From Ciona savignyi (Eukaryota > Chordata > Ascidiacea > Phlebobranchia > Cionidae), in assembly GCA_000149265.1 (NCBI GenBank), contig CH003233.1, forward strand, positions 356,365 through 420,364: a stretch of DNA of 64,000 nucleotides, in the 5' to 3' direction. This document shows, one piece after another, positions 32,001-44,800 of this stretch; the stretch's first letter is position 1; each line of letters begins with the position of its first letter. Position numbers and translations under genes: made by a program. Below the pieces are notes generated by a model. The model worked only from the letters and a program-made list of their open reading frames with translations, was not told the DNA's origin and did no database searches.

Positions 32001-35000
32001 GTTTAGGCGATGTCCGACAAGTGTGCCGACCGTCCAGCAACCAGTTTTGAATCTGTGGAATCGGGCAATCATCAGATAATCTTGCATCCATTGTGTATGA
32101 TTAAGACGATTCTTATTTTTTTGTAGAACCCATAAATCCGCCGTTCTCTTTAACAGCAATTAATATGATAAATAAACTACATAGGGAATGCCACAACGTC
32201 ATGCAAGCGATATACACGGTTTTCAATAATGACGACATAGAGCTACAAGTCACCGAGCCATACGTCATTCGTGACGTCACATTCCAACCGGAGACTTTTA
32301 TCACCGAATTGGGATACCCGAGAGGTAAGAGTTGTGGTTATTGAGTTAACAGCTTAACAAGTTAACACAATCAAACCAAAGTGTAACTTGTGCTTAAAAA
32401 GCCATAGAAACGTATCGCACTCTTTCCTGTTTGTTTGTTTCATTGCAAAATGTTGCCCTTTTTTTAAACCTGTCTACTTTCGAAACCATGATGTGTTTAT
32501 TTATAACTAAGACCATTTTTACCGGGAATAGTTTCAAAGACATAATGGGATCGTTACAAAGACAGTTTTAAATGTAGGAATGGGTAATTCAAACATCTAC
32601 ATTAAGCATTCGGTTCGGTCACTTAATCGTCCCAAATAACTTTTCGGTTATTTAGTGGTCTTGATGTGTGCACCTAGCCATCTAGTGAGAAAAGTAATGC
32701 TAGCAGCGGCGGCGCATGGTGTCGCTGTGCCAGGGAGAAATGATTGGTACGCTATTGATCTTCACAACGATTCGTACTACGCAGCTGGAGCGTGGAGACA
32801 GGGTAAGACCATTTGCAGCGTGTAATGACTTTTTACCTAAATAAGCACATCAAAACCGATAGCACATAAAAACGCGAGCCTTTTGTTAAAAGGTTGTTTA
32901 ACATGCACATATATTTTAAAGGGATTTTTTACTTTTAGGAAATTTAACACACTCTCTTATAAAACAACAGTGTTATGTTAGGCGGGAGTTCAAAAGAATA
33001 GTGGAAAACAGTAATAAACTTAGGCTTACCGCGTAAGACCGCTGTCAGAAATGTAGTAAGAAACCAGTTGCTACTTAATTACCCGTGTTCTTATCAATGT
33101 TATATTGTGTTGAACATAACTGTTTGTATATATGTCCATGGTACTCAACATTGCACAAAAAGGAAACTAAAAGGTTAAGAAAAAAAGAAGTAGGATATTG
33201 CTCAATAAAATAAACATAAGCACGGTTTGGATCTTGAAGGTATCCTAAGTACTGGGATTGGGTTAGTGTTGAGGGCAGGGGTACCTCTAATTACTACAGG
33301 ATCGCTTGGCCCGCTTGGAGCACTTGGAAAAGCTTGGATTACCATGAAAACTAATTCTAACCCTGCCCCAAACAGTTATCTTAACCCAAGAACTAACTTT
33401 AACCCAAACACTAGCATTAATATCATAATCTTTATTTTAGTGAGAAGTTTCCTTTTTAGTTTTCTCGAGACTGTTATAATTACGAACTATAGTAAGGGAT
33501 CCAAGCGTTCCAAGCGCTCCTGTAGTAATTTGAGGTACCATTGGGGGCAGTGGTAAAATAATTTATAAACAATTAGTTTTCCTCTTTCCTTTTTTCCCGT
33601 TCTCTTTCTTTTATGTCCCCTCTTTTAATTCTACAAAGGTGACGATCAGGACGTAAAAGCGAAGGTGGCCTACAGAGCCCTTCAAGTGATAACTTTGCTT
33701 GTGACGAAAACTGCTGAGTTTAATCGGTTCTCTGCAACTGTTCTGAACGAATACAGGCGGCGTGGTATCACAAGCAGCGAAACCCAGGTATACTTTGAGT
33801 GAAGCGAGGTACAGTGGCTTTTAACGTGGATTTTAACAACACACACTGCTAAATATATGGTGGTTTAGTGTGACGCCTTTCTACCGAAAGCTTTCCGGTT
33901 CGAAACTGGTCGCTAGATAATCTTGGGCAAGGCACTTAACGGACATTGCCTGAACACAGCGGACTAATGGTTTTACCAAATTAAAGGAACGTGTGTATCA
34001 TACACAACAGAATGTTATAGCTCCGGTAACCCGACAGTGGGCACGAGGTTATCTGACGATTGACCGTGTGTTAAACCCATTGGTTTTCCCTTCGCGTGGG
34101 TAAGCATGAATATCCTATTATATCCTATCCGACACACACAACTATTGGTCGCTAAAATGTATGCGTAGGTTTTTTACCGGGCTTAGTTTCGAATCCATTT
34201 TGGGTACGTTGCTAAGACCGTTTTTTTTATATGTAAGTCGGTATATATATCGGTCGCGTTAGCCATTCGGCCACACGACCAAACGACCCCATAACCATTT
34301 GGTACCTTCTAACCACATTCCACGCACCAGGTGAACGAATACATTGAAGGGTTCCACGACGCATTGATATTATACACCCGTGCGCTCAATACCACAATAC
34401 ACCAGGGGTTGGATATTCGGAACGGCACAGCTGTTGCTGGCAACATGAGGAACTTAACCTTTCCAGGTTTGCCACTTAAACTACAAGTTTTTGTCTAGAA
34501 CTAGATAGAACATGGGATATTCATGCTTTATTTTGGTAAATAGGAAAACATTTGTTAAATAACTCGCGAATACGTTGGCGATAGCAAAGACAGGGGCGAA
34601 GATTACCCCATGCCCACCGTCGAGTTATTTAATAACTTTTTGTACAATCTAAAAATTCTATTAGTTTTATGCGATGCACATTGCTCAAAAACACAGCTGT
34701 AGATCCATCGTTTGAATAGCTTGAGCTTCGTGTTCACAGTCGGATTACTAGGGTAATATAACAAATAACTACAATAAACCCTGGAAAAAAACTTGGCCCA
34801 GTTATTTTATTTTAATCACCTTAACCTGCTCACAGTTTGAGGCAGTTTACCATAGTTGGGATCTGCTTTATATTATGTTCTAATAGGTAAGTATCTCGCA
34901 GGTATTTCCGGTCCAGTGTTTATTGATTTATACGGGGATCGTTACGGCGATTACAGCATCATTGGAATGAGAAATAAAGAGACTGGTACATTTGAGGTAA

Positions 35001-37517
35001 ACATATCATGTTCAAAGTCTATAAATGGAAAGGATATTCATGTTTATTTCTGTGAATAGGAAAACCGAGGGGGTTAACACACGGACAATCGTCATAACAC
35101 CTCGCGCCCACCGTCGGGCTACCAGAGCTATTGCAGTGTGTTGTGTATAATAGACACGTTCTTTCAATTTTGTAGAATCCAATAATCCGCTGGATTCAGG
35201 CAATGTCCGTAAAGTGCCTTGCCCAAGGACACAACCGACTAGCTAGCAACCAGTTTCTTACCTGCAACCTTTCGATTGAAAGGTGACGCACTTAACCGCC
35301 AGACTAACCGGCCGGACAAAAGGGGCGTTATCACACCCATATTCGGCAGATTGCCTCGTGATTGCCAGAGGAAGTGTTATCTCATAAACAATCATTAGAT
35401 AAATTTTTAATAACAGTTAGGTTAGCGGAACTATTGCAGTGTGTTGTATAAAATTGAGGTGTTCATAATGTTTTAGTAGAACACAATATAACCCACTGGA
35501 TTTAGGCAATATCCGCTTAATAACATTGCCGTGTACACGCTGAGTTCTGAGGACTATACATTGTACTATTTGTGTCTTATCACTTTTTGTTAAAAAGTAA
35601 TTGCCATGTCGTATTCTTATACGCAGAGAGTGGTTGACTATCACCGTGGAAAGGACGTCCATTACACTTTCTACCCCGACAAGAGACGTGGTATGTAAAC
35701 TAATTAACCTAAATATTCTACCACCATTCGCATGCGTTTCGTGAGCAGAAACAGCACTTAAGGGAAATTTCCTTGGGCACAGCACTTAACGAATATTGCT
35801 GAAGGGTAGTTGGTTCTATACTGGTCGGTAGCTAGCTAGGCAATTGTGTTCTTGCACAATGTACTTAACGAACAACGCTTTAACCTATAGTTGATTTTTG
35901 AGTTGTAAGAAAACAGCCGAAAAAGTCTTGACGTTGGGCGCAAAGGGAATACGATAGGATATTCATGTTATCCCCGTATATAGAAAAACCAAGGGGGTTA
36001 ACACACGGGCAATCGTCAGATCGCCTCGTGCCCACTGTCGGGTTACCGGAGCTTTGTAGTGTGTTGTATATGATTAAGACTTATGATTTCACCTGTAATA
36101 ACTCTAAGCCATATGTATTGGCGGTCTGCTGATGATCGAAAGATCGTTGATTTGAAATCAATTACTGTCTAGATGGTTGTAATCTCGGGCAAGGCACTTA
36201 GCAGACGTTTTCTGTACCCAGTGGACTAATAAGTTAAAAACAATTATCAATATGTTGCAATAAAACGGTAGAATATCTCAACTAAACATAAAACTTCAAA
36301 ATCTTTGAAATCCGAAGGTGAGCGCGAAGTAATCAGAAAAATCTCAGTTTGACAACGCCCCTCGTAATTCACGTGGATAACATAAATATACAATCTTATC
36401 GTATTCCTAATACAACTGCATTATTACACTCTAGAATGGAAGATACAGACAAATCGAATGCCTCCGTTTTCAGATCCAGGTAATGTAAGCAATTAGATAG
36501 ATAATATGGTAAAAAGTAAGCGATCAAAAATATTAATCGTTATTTATGGTTCCTTTTTGGAAACATGTTTTTGTTTGTTTTTTTTTGTTTTATTTTTTTT
36601 CGTCAAACGCTTGACCAGACATGGCTTGTTGTTTATTTTCCATATTACAAATTATTAGACAATACTGCTGTTGTTTTACACGTGTTATGCCGATAAGTTA
36701 TCCAAAAAATGTAGAAAACGCAAAATGACTTTTGTATTGCACATACCTAGGTTGAAACTCATAACAGTCACATGTGCCCCAATGGGTAACGTAACCGATT
36801 CAAATAGAGATTCCAAAAATACGGACAAAGAATGGGAAAAATTAAACAAAAAATGAAAGCGGGAAGGGGAAAATCTGCAAACTAAAATAAAGATTAGGTC
36901 TTTCGAGTTCCTTTTAAACATGGGGTTAGGGTTAGTTCTGTGAGATTAGAGTATAGGAAAGGGCTAAAATTAATTTCGATAGTTTTGGTGAGCAATTTCC
37001 CGCCTTTCATCCTTCTCGCTTTCCCTTACTTTAGCATTACCCCAAAATAATTAGGAAATATCTAACGTTACAATTTCTTCGCAGTTAAAGAAGACACCGG
37101 GTTTGACCATCGAGCCTTAACTGGGGTTCTTGGGACGCTGGCAGGTGTTGTTATGTGTTGTATGTTAGTCGGAGGGCCGCTATGTTACAGGTAAGAACGG
37201 GTGTGTGGTCGAATGGTTATCATGACACGATAGTTTTAGCGATTAGTTTCCATTTTTTACCTCCGTTTAGTGTTGCCCCATTAGAACTAAGATTACATGT
37301 ATAAGAAGATTTAAAATCGCCATATATTTTAATTGAAGTTTTGTTTAAAGAGGAAATTTACATTTTTAGATTAAAAGGAGGTTCTGGAAATTTAAACAAC
37401 GAGCTCAGTGTTCCCGGGTACAATAACAACCAACCTGACGCTGTACATATCCCGCTGCGCGAAGATGGATCGGTCAGCACTTGCATGTCAGGTCTTGATG
37501 ACGACATGAAGGTGTAA
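29060..37517 (+). CDS. NPR3: Natriuretic peptide receptor C-like (clearance-type) receptor, 11 exons
   Basis: 547 residues; vertebrate NPR3 is about 540. Exons: 29060-29313, 29887-30246, 32185-32324, 32656-32802, 33639-33787, 34331-34466, 34902-34996, 35627-35690, 36435-36479, 37085-37190, 37370-37517; all phases join. A signal peptide (LPIYFSLFLCLHSTMVLS) is followed by an ANF-receptor/periplasmic-binding-like ectodomain with LGPVCNDAASMVATFAENWN, PIISPGAHAAW, VVLMCAPSHLVRKVML, EGFHDALILYTRAL and DRYGDYSIIGM. One membrane helix spans about 474-498 (LTGVLGTLAGVVMCCMLV). The cytoplasmic tail is only about 49 residues and has no kinase-homology or guanylate cyclase domain, which marks the clearance type. 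The basic Gi-activating segment of mammalian NPR-C is not obvious in the tail. Ligand identity is inference. Confidence 0.92.
29440..29605. mobile_element. Partial MITE-T copy in NPR intron 1
   Basis: AGGGTTAGAATTAGTTTCCA, TAGTTTTAGTGAGCAGTCTC and a short pyrimidine end are present. The left arm is poorly kept. Confidence 0.5.
29690..29850 (+). repeat. SINE-A 3' part
   Basis: GATGGGTTTTACCAAAAATA, CAGCACACTGCAATAACTTA, CAGGTAATCTAACG and a tail with ATGAATATC. It ends just before the exon 2 acceptor. Confidence 0.6.
30297..30455 (+). repeat. SINE-A copy with internal deletion
   Basis: The head GGTGGTTTAGTGCAACGCCT runs directly into CACACGACAATAGCTCTGG, so about 100 bp of the body is missing. 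It ends GTATAAATATGAACATCCTATCC. Confidence 0.7.
31435..31575 (-). repeat. SINE-A copy with internal deletion
   Basis: Tail end TTTATGTTTATCGCCGTGAA and GGGCAATCATCAGATCACCT join directly to the head AAAGGCGTCGCTCTAAACCA, leaving out the middle. Confidence 0.7.
31648..31872 (+). repeat. Two SINE-B copies in tandem
   Basis: Copy one is 31648-31750 (CACCGAATGGTTAACGGGAT to GATCCGGTAAAAA). Copy two is 31774-31872 (GGTCGTGTGGCCGAATGGTT, CGACCGATACATAAACCG, GGGTACGAAACTATGCCGGG). The head resembles tRNA-Ser/Leu (A-box TGGCCGAATGG) and the GGGTTCGAAAC-type word is the B-box. Confidence 0.75.
33190..33627. mobile_element. MITE-T copy abutting NPR exon 5
   Basis: Family interior TAACCCAAGAACTAACTTTA and ATCTTTATTTTAGTGAGAAG are present. 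The right, pyrimidine-rich arm (about 33570-33627) ends CCCCTCTTTTAA, 11 bases before the exon 5 acceptor CTACAAAG. It is interrupted by a separate foldback (33280-33539). Confidence 0.6.
33280..33539. repeat. 40-bp inverted repeat (foldback) within the MITE-T copy
   Basis: Arms 33280-33319 and 33500-33539 are inverse complements with about five mismatches (GGTACCTCTAATTACTACAG against GGTACCTCAAATTACTACAG). Each arm contains CGCTTGG and CGCTTGGA, giving GCTTGG repeats. Confidence 0.75.
33857..34130 (+). repeat. SINE-A copy, near full length
   Basis: GGTGGTTTAGTGTGACGCC, TTCCGGTTCGAAACTGGTCG (B-box), GGGCAAGGCACTTAACGG, CATACACAACAGAATG and TAAGCATGAATATCCTATTA, ending in TATCC repeats. It lies in NPR intron 5 and is followed by an inverted SINE-B. 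Confidence 0.9.
34171..34280 (-). repeat. SINE-B copy
   Basis: Inverse of the family: TTTTTACCGGGCTTAGTTTC, GAATCCATTTTGGG, TATCGGTCGCGTTAGCCATT and CGGCCACACGACC. It lies 50 bp upstream of NPR exon 6. Confidence 0.8.
35031..35305 (-). repeat. SINE-A copy, near full length
   Basis: Begins AGGATATTCATGTTTATTTC, passes CACACGGACAATCGTCATAA, GGGCTACCAGAGCTATTGCA and GCCTTGCCCAAGGACACAAC, and ends GACGCACTTAACCGCCAGAC. It starts 34 bp after the exon 7 donor of the receptor gene. Confidence 0.9.
36840..37035. mobile_element. MITE-T copy in NPR intron 9
   Basis: AAATCTGCAAACTAAAATAA at one end, AAACATGGGGTTAGGGTTAG inside, and GTTTTGGTGAGCAATTTCCC plus a pyrimidine run at the other end. Confidence 0.65.
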
Positions 37518-38829
37518 GCGCCACCCAATGGGAGTTTTTGTTGTTGTTTTATACTAAACTAATGTTTTTGACGTGTCAACGCCCAAAATGTCTTAGGTTG
37601 CACCAACAACTTTTTGTCGTCTCAACTATATTTTTGCCGTGCGAACGGAATTTTTGTATGTATAATGAACCGATATTTTCTGTATGTATAATGAACCGAT
37701 ATTTTTTAGTGCGTGACTCACAAATTTAACTTATTCTTATCCCAACGTTACAATGTGTAATTACCATTAAGATACGCAGACAAAACAATGGGCAATTCTT
37801 GAATGCAAACTAATCGTAACAGTTGGGATTGTTTTGTTATATTGTGTATAAACAACAAAATAACAATGGCCTACGTAACAAATCTTAGTATTGTCACTTG
37901 TATGTGTTGCGCACCTCTTGTTTTTAATATTTCGTTTTACACAAGATTTTGGAATATATTAAATTGATTATATCTACCTATGATTTTAAGTTACACGTGT
38001 ATTATTATTTTAATCAATAGATCTCTACACGCCCATTAAAATTTCTGGATTCGTAACTAACTACCTTATTTTTTATGTATACCAGTTAATAAAGTGCACT
38101 GTACAAAATACACAATTAAAACACGAACTATAATTATATACTGTTTCTAGTAACACGTAAAATTAACGTTGTATGTATTTGTTAATTATTTAAATTACAC
38201 AGTTTATCATTTCAACAATAAAAATATTTTATTACACGTCGCATTCTGTATAAATTATTCTGAGGGGGCGATAGTCAGTTAGTAAGCTTGATTCGTACGA
38301 GCCAGATCCACAGAAGATAGCCAGTTTTACGGACGAAGGAAAATCAAATTATGACAATACTACTACATACATAAAAAAGTACGGTTGTATGGTAGAACGG
38401 TTAACACGCTCGCTTCACATATCGGTTCTTCTATACAAAACGGTATGAGGGACTAACCCATCTTGGGTTTGAAACTTAGCCAGTTTTAAAAATATGATTA
38501 CGACGGTTGTTTTGTTAGATCGGGGTAGCGCACACGCAAGAGTGTGTACGCTCGCCAGCTAATTTAAGAAAAGGAACAAACATTAAGCCGGTTAGGCATG
38601 GTCGGACGGTTCGTAGGTGTGTGCGGACTTGTTCTAATATAATAACTGCTTGAAAAATGAGTTTCAAGACATGATCAAGGCGACAATTCAAATAATCTAA
38701 TTAATGGCCATCCAACAATTGTTTATTATCATCCGTTATCTTTTAACGAAACCACCAGGATTGCAGCCTTTTCCGACCTTTTTATAGCAGGTATAGCAGA
38801 CGGTCAGATTCGAAAGTTTAACATCGAAT
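37518..38829. other. Intergenic: convergent 3' ends of NPR and SLC22 genes
   Basis: It holds the NPR 3'-untranslated region with AATAAA at 38088-38093 and 38217-38222. A two-copy 26-bp tandem (GTATGTATAATGAACCGATA) lies at 37655-37710 and a SINE-B copy at 38383-38500. On the minus strand AATAAA (38722-38727) lies about 100 bp beyond the SLC22 stop. No further gene seen. Confidence 0.6.
38383..38500 (+). repeat. SINE-B copy
   Basis: GGTTGTATGGTAGAACGGTT, AACACGCTCGCTTCACATAT, CTTGGGTTTGAAACTTAGCC and AGTTTTAAAAA follow in family order. Confidence 0.7.
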
Positions 38830-41800
38830 TTAAGACGCGCTTTTATTTTTTGTCTGTTGTTCTTTTTGGATAAACTTTTCCCACATTTTAATCAGAACGC
38901 CAGGGTTGGAACTTAGGAATTCTTCTCCGCCTTCAATGGTTGATTGCAATGCTTGCTTGGATGTTTCTGGCACCAAAAGTATAGCTATACCTGTAAAAAA
39001 GCAATGTTATGAAATAAGATATGTTTAGTTTATTTTTTGCTTCTTCGTTACATTAAAGAAGAATGGAATAATTATTTTAAGTTAAGGAGACAGGATAAAA
39101 CGGCAAAAATACAGTAGTTAAAACACATCAGTGAATAGACACATTAAAAAAGAATGTATTTTTGCATAGCATCAACAAAACAGACACTTGTAACTAACAG
39201 ATATTGTATGTAAGATTGTTTAGTTTTTTTGTCTAGAAGTAATAAACTTAGTCTATGTACTGCCGAAGCAATAAACGGTTGTGTGGAAAAATGGATAGCG
39301 AGACAGAAACATATAGAATATACCACCAAATTGGTGGCATCAATTCTATACAAAAAAACGGTTTTAGTGACAAGCTTAGTGGTTCAAAACCTAGTACAGT
39401 AAAACAAATAAATAAAAACAAATAAAAAGTTTGGGCACTAGTAACAAAAAAACAATAGTACATATCAAATTAATGAAACGTAATATTTTGCCATTGTGAG
39501 AGTAAAAAGACCTGGAATCATTGTGTTAAAACCAACTCAATTAACCACTTACAGCCGACTAGCTAGCGTCCTGTTTCAAGTCTTAAACCTTTAAATTGAC
39601 AGTCTGACACGCTACAAGCTAACAAGGCAAACAAAATAAAATTCATACCTAACATGATAGAAAGCATCCCAAATCAAAACCTCATTAAACCACGCCGACT
39701 AGCTAGCAGCTGGTTTCGAACCTGCAACCTTTCCTTACCTGATATCATAGAGAGTATTCCAAACACGATATAAGGTAAGTTGGTCATCTGGAGACCCAGC
39801 ATTGCTATTAGTGGAGACACCAGGCCACCCATCCGTGCCCACGCATTACAAATCCCACTGGCAACACTCCTGCATTGGAAACACTGGTCAAATTCGTACA
39901 TTGGTAAAAAATAAATGCCAATAGCCACACAAACTGGATAGAATATTATAGGATAGGACAGAATAGGATATTATTGTTTATCACCATGAGTGGAAAAACA
40001 AGGGGGTTAACACAGGGCAATCGACAGATCACTTCGTGCCCACAGTCGGGTTACCCGGGCTATTGCAGTGTGTTGTGTATGATTTACACGTTTTTTCAAT
40101 TTAGTAGAACCATTAATCTGCTGGGTTCAAGCAATGTCGGTTAAGAGCATTGCCCAAGGACACAACCGACTAGCTGGCGACCAGTTTTGTACCTGCAAGC
40201 CTTTGAATAAAAGGCGACGCACTAAACCACCAGACAAATCTGTCCAATAAATTCATGTATTATCCCCATTAACGACAACATGTAAGTGGGTACAATATAA
40301 TTGGCCAAATATAATGTGTAGATAGCATGTGGAAATTACGGTCGTCTAGCCGAATGGTTAGCGAATCAGATTCATATACAGAATTCTATATAAAAACAGA
40401 TCTATGGAAAATTTCATAGCAATTAATAAGCACGGGTCATACATTTTTATAATTTGTTTTTATAATATATTAAGTAAAGATTAAACAAGAAAATTCACAT
40501 ACCTGACAGGGGTTGGAAAAAGCTCACTTGTGTGGATATACATCACACTAAACGAACAAGTTATCGCAAACTTTCCAAGAAGAGAGCTTCCAATGTAAAG
40601 CCAAGTTATGTCTGGTGACAAATATCCTCATTAACACTTCAATACGATAAAGGACATGAAATTGGAATTCTTATTGTTATCCTTCCATAAGGGCTTAATC
40701 GCATTACATTGGCTATTGAAGGTAAGATTGACTCGGCAATACGTAAGGGATGTCATCAAAACGGTAATTGTCAAGTTACCCTGACCACCGTCGCAATACC
40801 AGAGTTGATGATTTATATTTTTTTTGTTAATCAAGTGATTAAAAAAAGTCACTATAAATGTTAAAAATAAAAATGATGTACGTTAGTGTGGGCGAATTAA
40901 AAAAGCGACTGATACATATTTCGAAAAATTTACGAAAATTGGTCCAGACATCGAACCCGATATGGACTCGTAACTTAGTCCGGGTAAAGAATAGGGGATA
41001 GGATATTCATGTTTATCCCCGTGAATGGGAAAACCAAGGGGGTTAACACACGGGCAATCGTCAGATCACCTCGCGCCCATAAAGATATAGAAAAAGGGAA
41101 GCTAGCTCAGAAGAACGCATTAAGAACCTACGGTGGACATGAGGCAATGCGTATTCATTCACAGGAAAAAACATGAATATCTATCTACCACCATTTTCTA
41201 TTCAATTCCCCATCACCTGATACAACTATAACCAACATTCAAACCTTTAGGAATGTACGACATCAGAATGCAGAATACACCTGCCAGAATCTCTGAAATG
41301 CTTGAGCACGGCACCCGGCCTGCTTTTTCAACCATCGGAATAACAAGAAATACTCCAACAATTTCCGACAACCCGATAAGAAAGCAGTTGATGAATGGAT
41401 CTCCGCCAAGTTCAGCTGCATTAAGGGTTAAGCCGTAGTAGACGCAAGACACTGCGAACCTAAATATATTAACTTTAGTTATATTTTTTTATAACAGGAT
41501 AGGATATACATGTTTATCCCTGTGAATAAGAAAATGCCCAAGGATACAACCAATTAGCTAGCAACCAGTTTCGTACCTGCAACTGCAACCCTTTCGAATA
41601 AAAGGCAATGCACTAACCCACCAAGCTATTTGATCGGATTAGGTCTTTTGAATTGTATGGTGGCGCATCAAACACACATTGGACTAAATATTTATCTGAC
41701 AAAATAGATTGATGTGTTGGTGCATCGCCTTTCAGTCGAAGGGTTGTATATTCAAAACAGTTTGTTAGCTTTTTGGTTGATGTCATGAGCAAGGCATTTA

Positions 41801-44800
41801 GCGGACATCGCATAAATCATAAAAAAATGATTTTTTTTTAAATTTTAGTAAAAAGAATTTACATCTATGTAATCTCACAATTTAACATCCGAACTACACG
41901 TCTGATTGTATTCCATATTTTTTGTGTTAGACCACCCCTTACTTTTTCCGAGGGGGATTAAACATGAAAGTTTTACCTTAACTTACTAACCAATTGACAA
42001 ATATAAAAAAAATATTTTTGAGAAATATACTTTAAGCAATATACTACTGGATTGTTGCCAGTGACTAAAAAAGTACATTTTTGGTAAAGATACCAAAAAA
42101 GAAAGTTTTGTTATATTTATATCTACGAGGTTGCAATTTTACAATTATACTACCATACTACGATTGCAGCATAGGGGTAGAACAGACTATAAAATAATGT
42201 AAAAATAGTAATATCGAATTACCACTTCTACAAACTGAAAAAAGTTTACTAATTGAATAGTTTACATTTTAATATCGTTAACTTTGGATTGATGTTTGTT
42301 TAATCTACTCATTTTATTGTAGAAAACCCTCTTGCAAACAAACCAGTGTTACAATCAACAGAGATGAAGTATTGAAAAAAGCGAACGGCAAATCCTATGC
42401 AGTGGTGCAACAAGCAACAAAATTGAGTTTAACTGTTTAAAACTACCGCTGCAGTTTAAAAAATAGAATTTATAAAAATATCAACAAAACCGTGTCAAAA
42501 ATATTTATATATCAACAAATTGAAACACTAGTTTTATTACCATTGATAAAATTGAACAAACGAAATTCTTCTTAGATTTTTTGTTCTCACAATATCCAGG
42601 ATACCATATGTCTTTGATGATGTCGCAATAACCTCAGTGGATTTAGATATTTTAAGAGTAAATGTTTTCAGTTCTTCTATTCCTTCAGCATCTGGGAGAA
42701 TAAAAGAAACCAGGTATTGGAAAGTAACACTGTATGCATGGAAATATGATATATAGGATATGTGCGTTATCACACGGGCAATCGTCAGATTATCTTGTGC
42801 TTGTTCTCAATGTCGGGTTAACAGAGTTATTTCAACGTGTTGTGTATGATTGGGACGTTTCTTTAATTTAGTAGAAACTATTAATCCACTGTGTCCAGGC
42901 AATGTGTGCAAAGTACCTTGCATAAAGTTATTTCGATCAGTTAAAATATATATATTTTGTTTTACCAAAAATAATGATTTTTGCCATTTCAGTATGTGTT
43001 ATAACAATATTGTTATCTTCTGATCGATGAAACGACATTCAAAACTAGTAAGTTCCCACCCGTGGTGAAAAAACAGAGGTATAAACAACACTATACCATT
43101 TTCTCTATCCGGTTTACAACCCGTAGCTAGATTGTTGACTCTGCGTACGTTTCCGATAACATCAACCGCTTTCTTTCGTTTGTCATTCAATATTAACCAC
43201 CGGGGGGACTCAGGGAGCACCCTGAAGTTGGTAAAGTCATTAGATATGTATATTTGTATCTAAATTGCACATTCATGTGGGTGTCGACACACAGGTAATC
43301 ATCAGATTACCTCGCAACCACCACTTATTGTATCTTTGAATTTAATTGGATATTCATGTTTTATCCCTGTGAATGGGAAACTGCAATGGGCATTTAACAC
43401 ATGGGAAATCTTTACCTCGCACCCACTGTTGGGTACTAGAGCCATTAAAAAGTGTTATATGATTAAGCCGTTTCTTAATTTATATTTTAACCCATTATTC
43501 CAATGGGTTCAGGCACTGCTTGCGTTCCAATCTATTATACAATAAACAAACTGTTTTTAATTTAAAAATAGACGTGTTATTGTTGTTTTGACAAAGTAAT
43601 TTACAGTTAAAGACCCACCACCACACAATGATGGATACAGCGATGGGAACGGAAATGGAGAGTTGTAATTTCCGCCAGTCCTTTACACAGAATGCCAGTA
43701 GTGGAAGGATCATGAGTCCAACAGCAAAACCAGCTTCAGCGAACTGAGCTAGTGCTGCACGATGTCTCGCCACCACCAGCTCAGACACTACAAAAGAACT
43801 AGAGTATTTTAAATTTGGAAACACTGTTTAAAAACTAACTTAGAAACACTGTTTAAAAGAAATAAATCAATTTGGTAAATATGTTTAAAATAAAGACAAA
43901 TCTTATTAGAAGAAAATTAGTCGGTTCTAAAGTGGTTAAAATCTAAGATTAGCCCAAGTTATGTCATTTACAACAGTTTAAGTATGATTATTACTTGTTA
44001 CGCACAGTAATCACTTGGATAAATAGACATTTAAGATCTATATTACTGGTTTCAAATGCTATTATGCCAACACCTGCTAATGTAATGTACACACTGGTTC
44101 ATGGCATTCATATAATACAGGTTCAAACCACATGCTAGTCGGTTTTGTCCTTGAAATATGAGTGGACATCACCCGAACTCAGCGGAATGATTGGTTCTAC
44201 CAAACTGAAGAAATATTTAACCGTATACAACACACTGCAATAGCTCCAGTAACCTGACTGTGGGCGCGAGGTAATCTGATGATTACCCGTGTAATGCCCA
44301 TATCATTTCCCAATTAAAGTAAAAACCATAAATATTCTACCCCATCTAAATGCAGATTATCGTACAAATAAAATTTAATTCTATTCACTTACCTAAAGTA
44401 AAAAGAACAGGGAACATACAGTAGACGAATATGCCAGTGAGACACCTCAAAACACTGAACATGACAAAAGAATTGGAAAACGCTGATGCAACACCAAATG
44501 TTAAACTCCCAATGCTACTGACCAGGAAAGCAGAACGTCTGCCAAATCTACATGGAATGTGTAGAAGTTATTAAAAAAAATTAATAAAACTCACAAAAAA
44601 CAAACATGTTTAAAAAAATGCAGAATCTTACCTGTCTGATGTCAATCCTATTGCAATGTTTCCTACCAGTACCCCAGCCATGAAAAATGATTGTGACATG
44701 TAGCTCATCCATGTTTTGGAACACACCAACTCGAAGTCAGTTACAATAGTGGAACTCATGACGGATCTATCAAAGATCCAATGATCACAGGTTCGAATCC

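Noticed and set aside
33227..33556. 109-codon open frame on the plus strand
   Set aside because: It lies wholly inside MITE-T and foldback sequence between two NPR exons; asparagine-rich by base composition.
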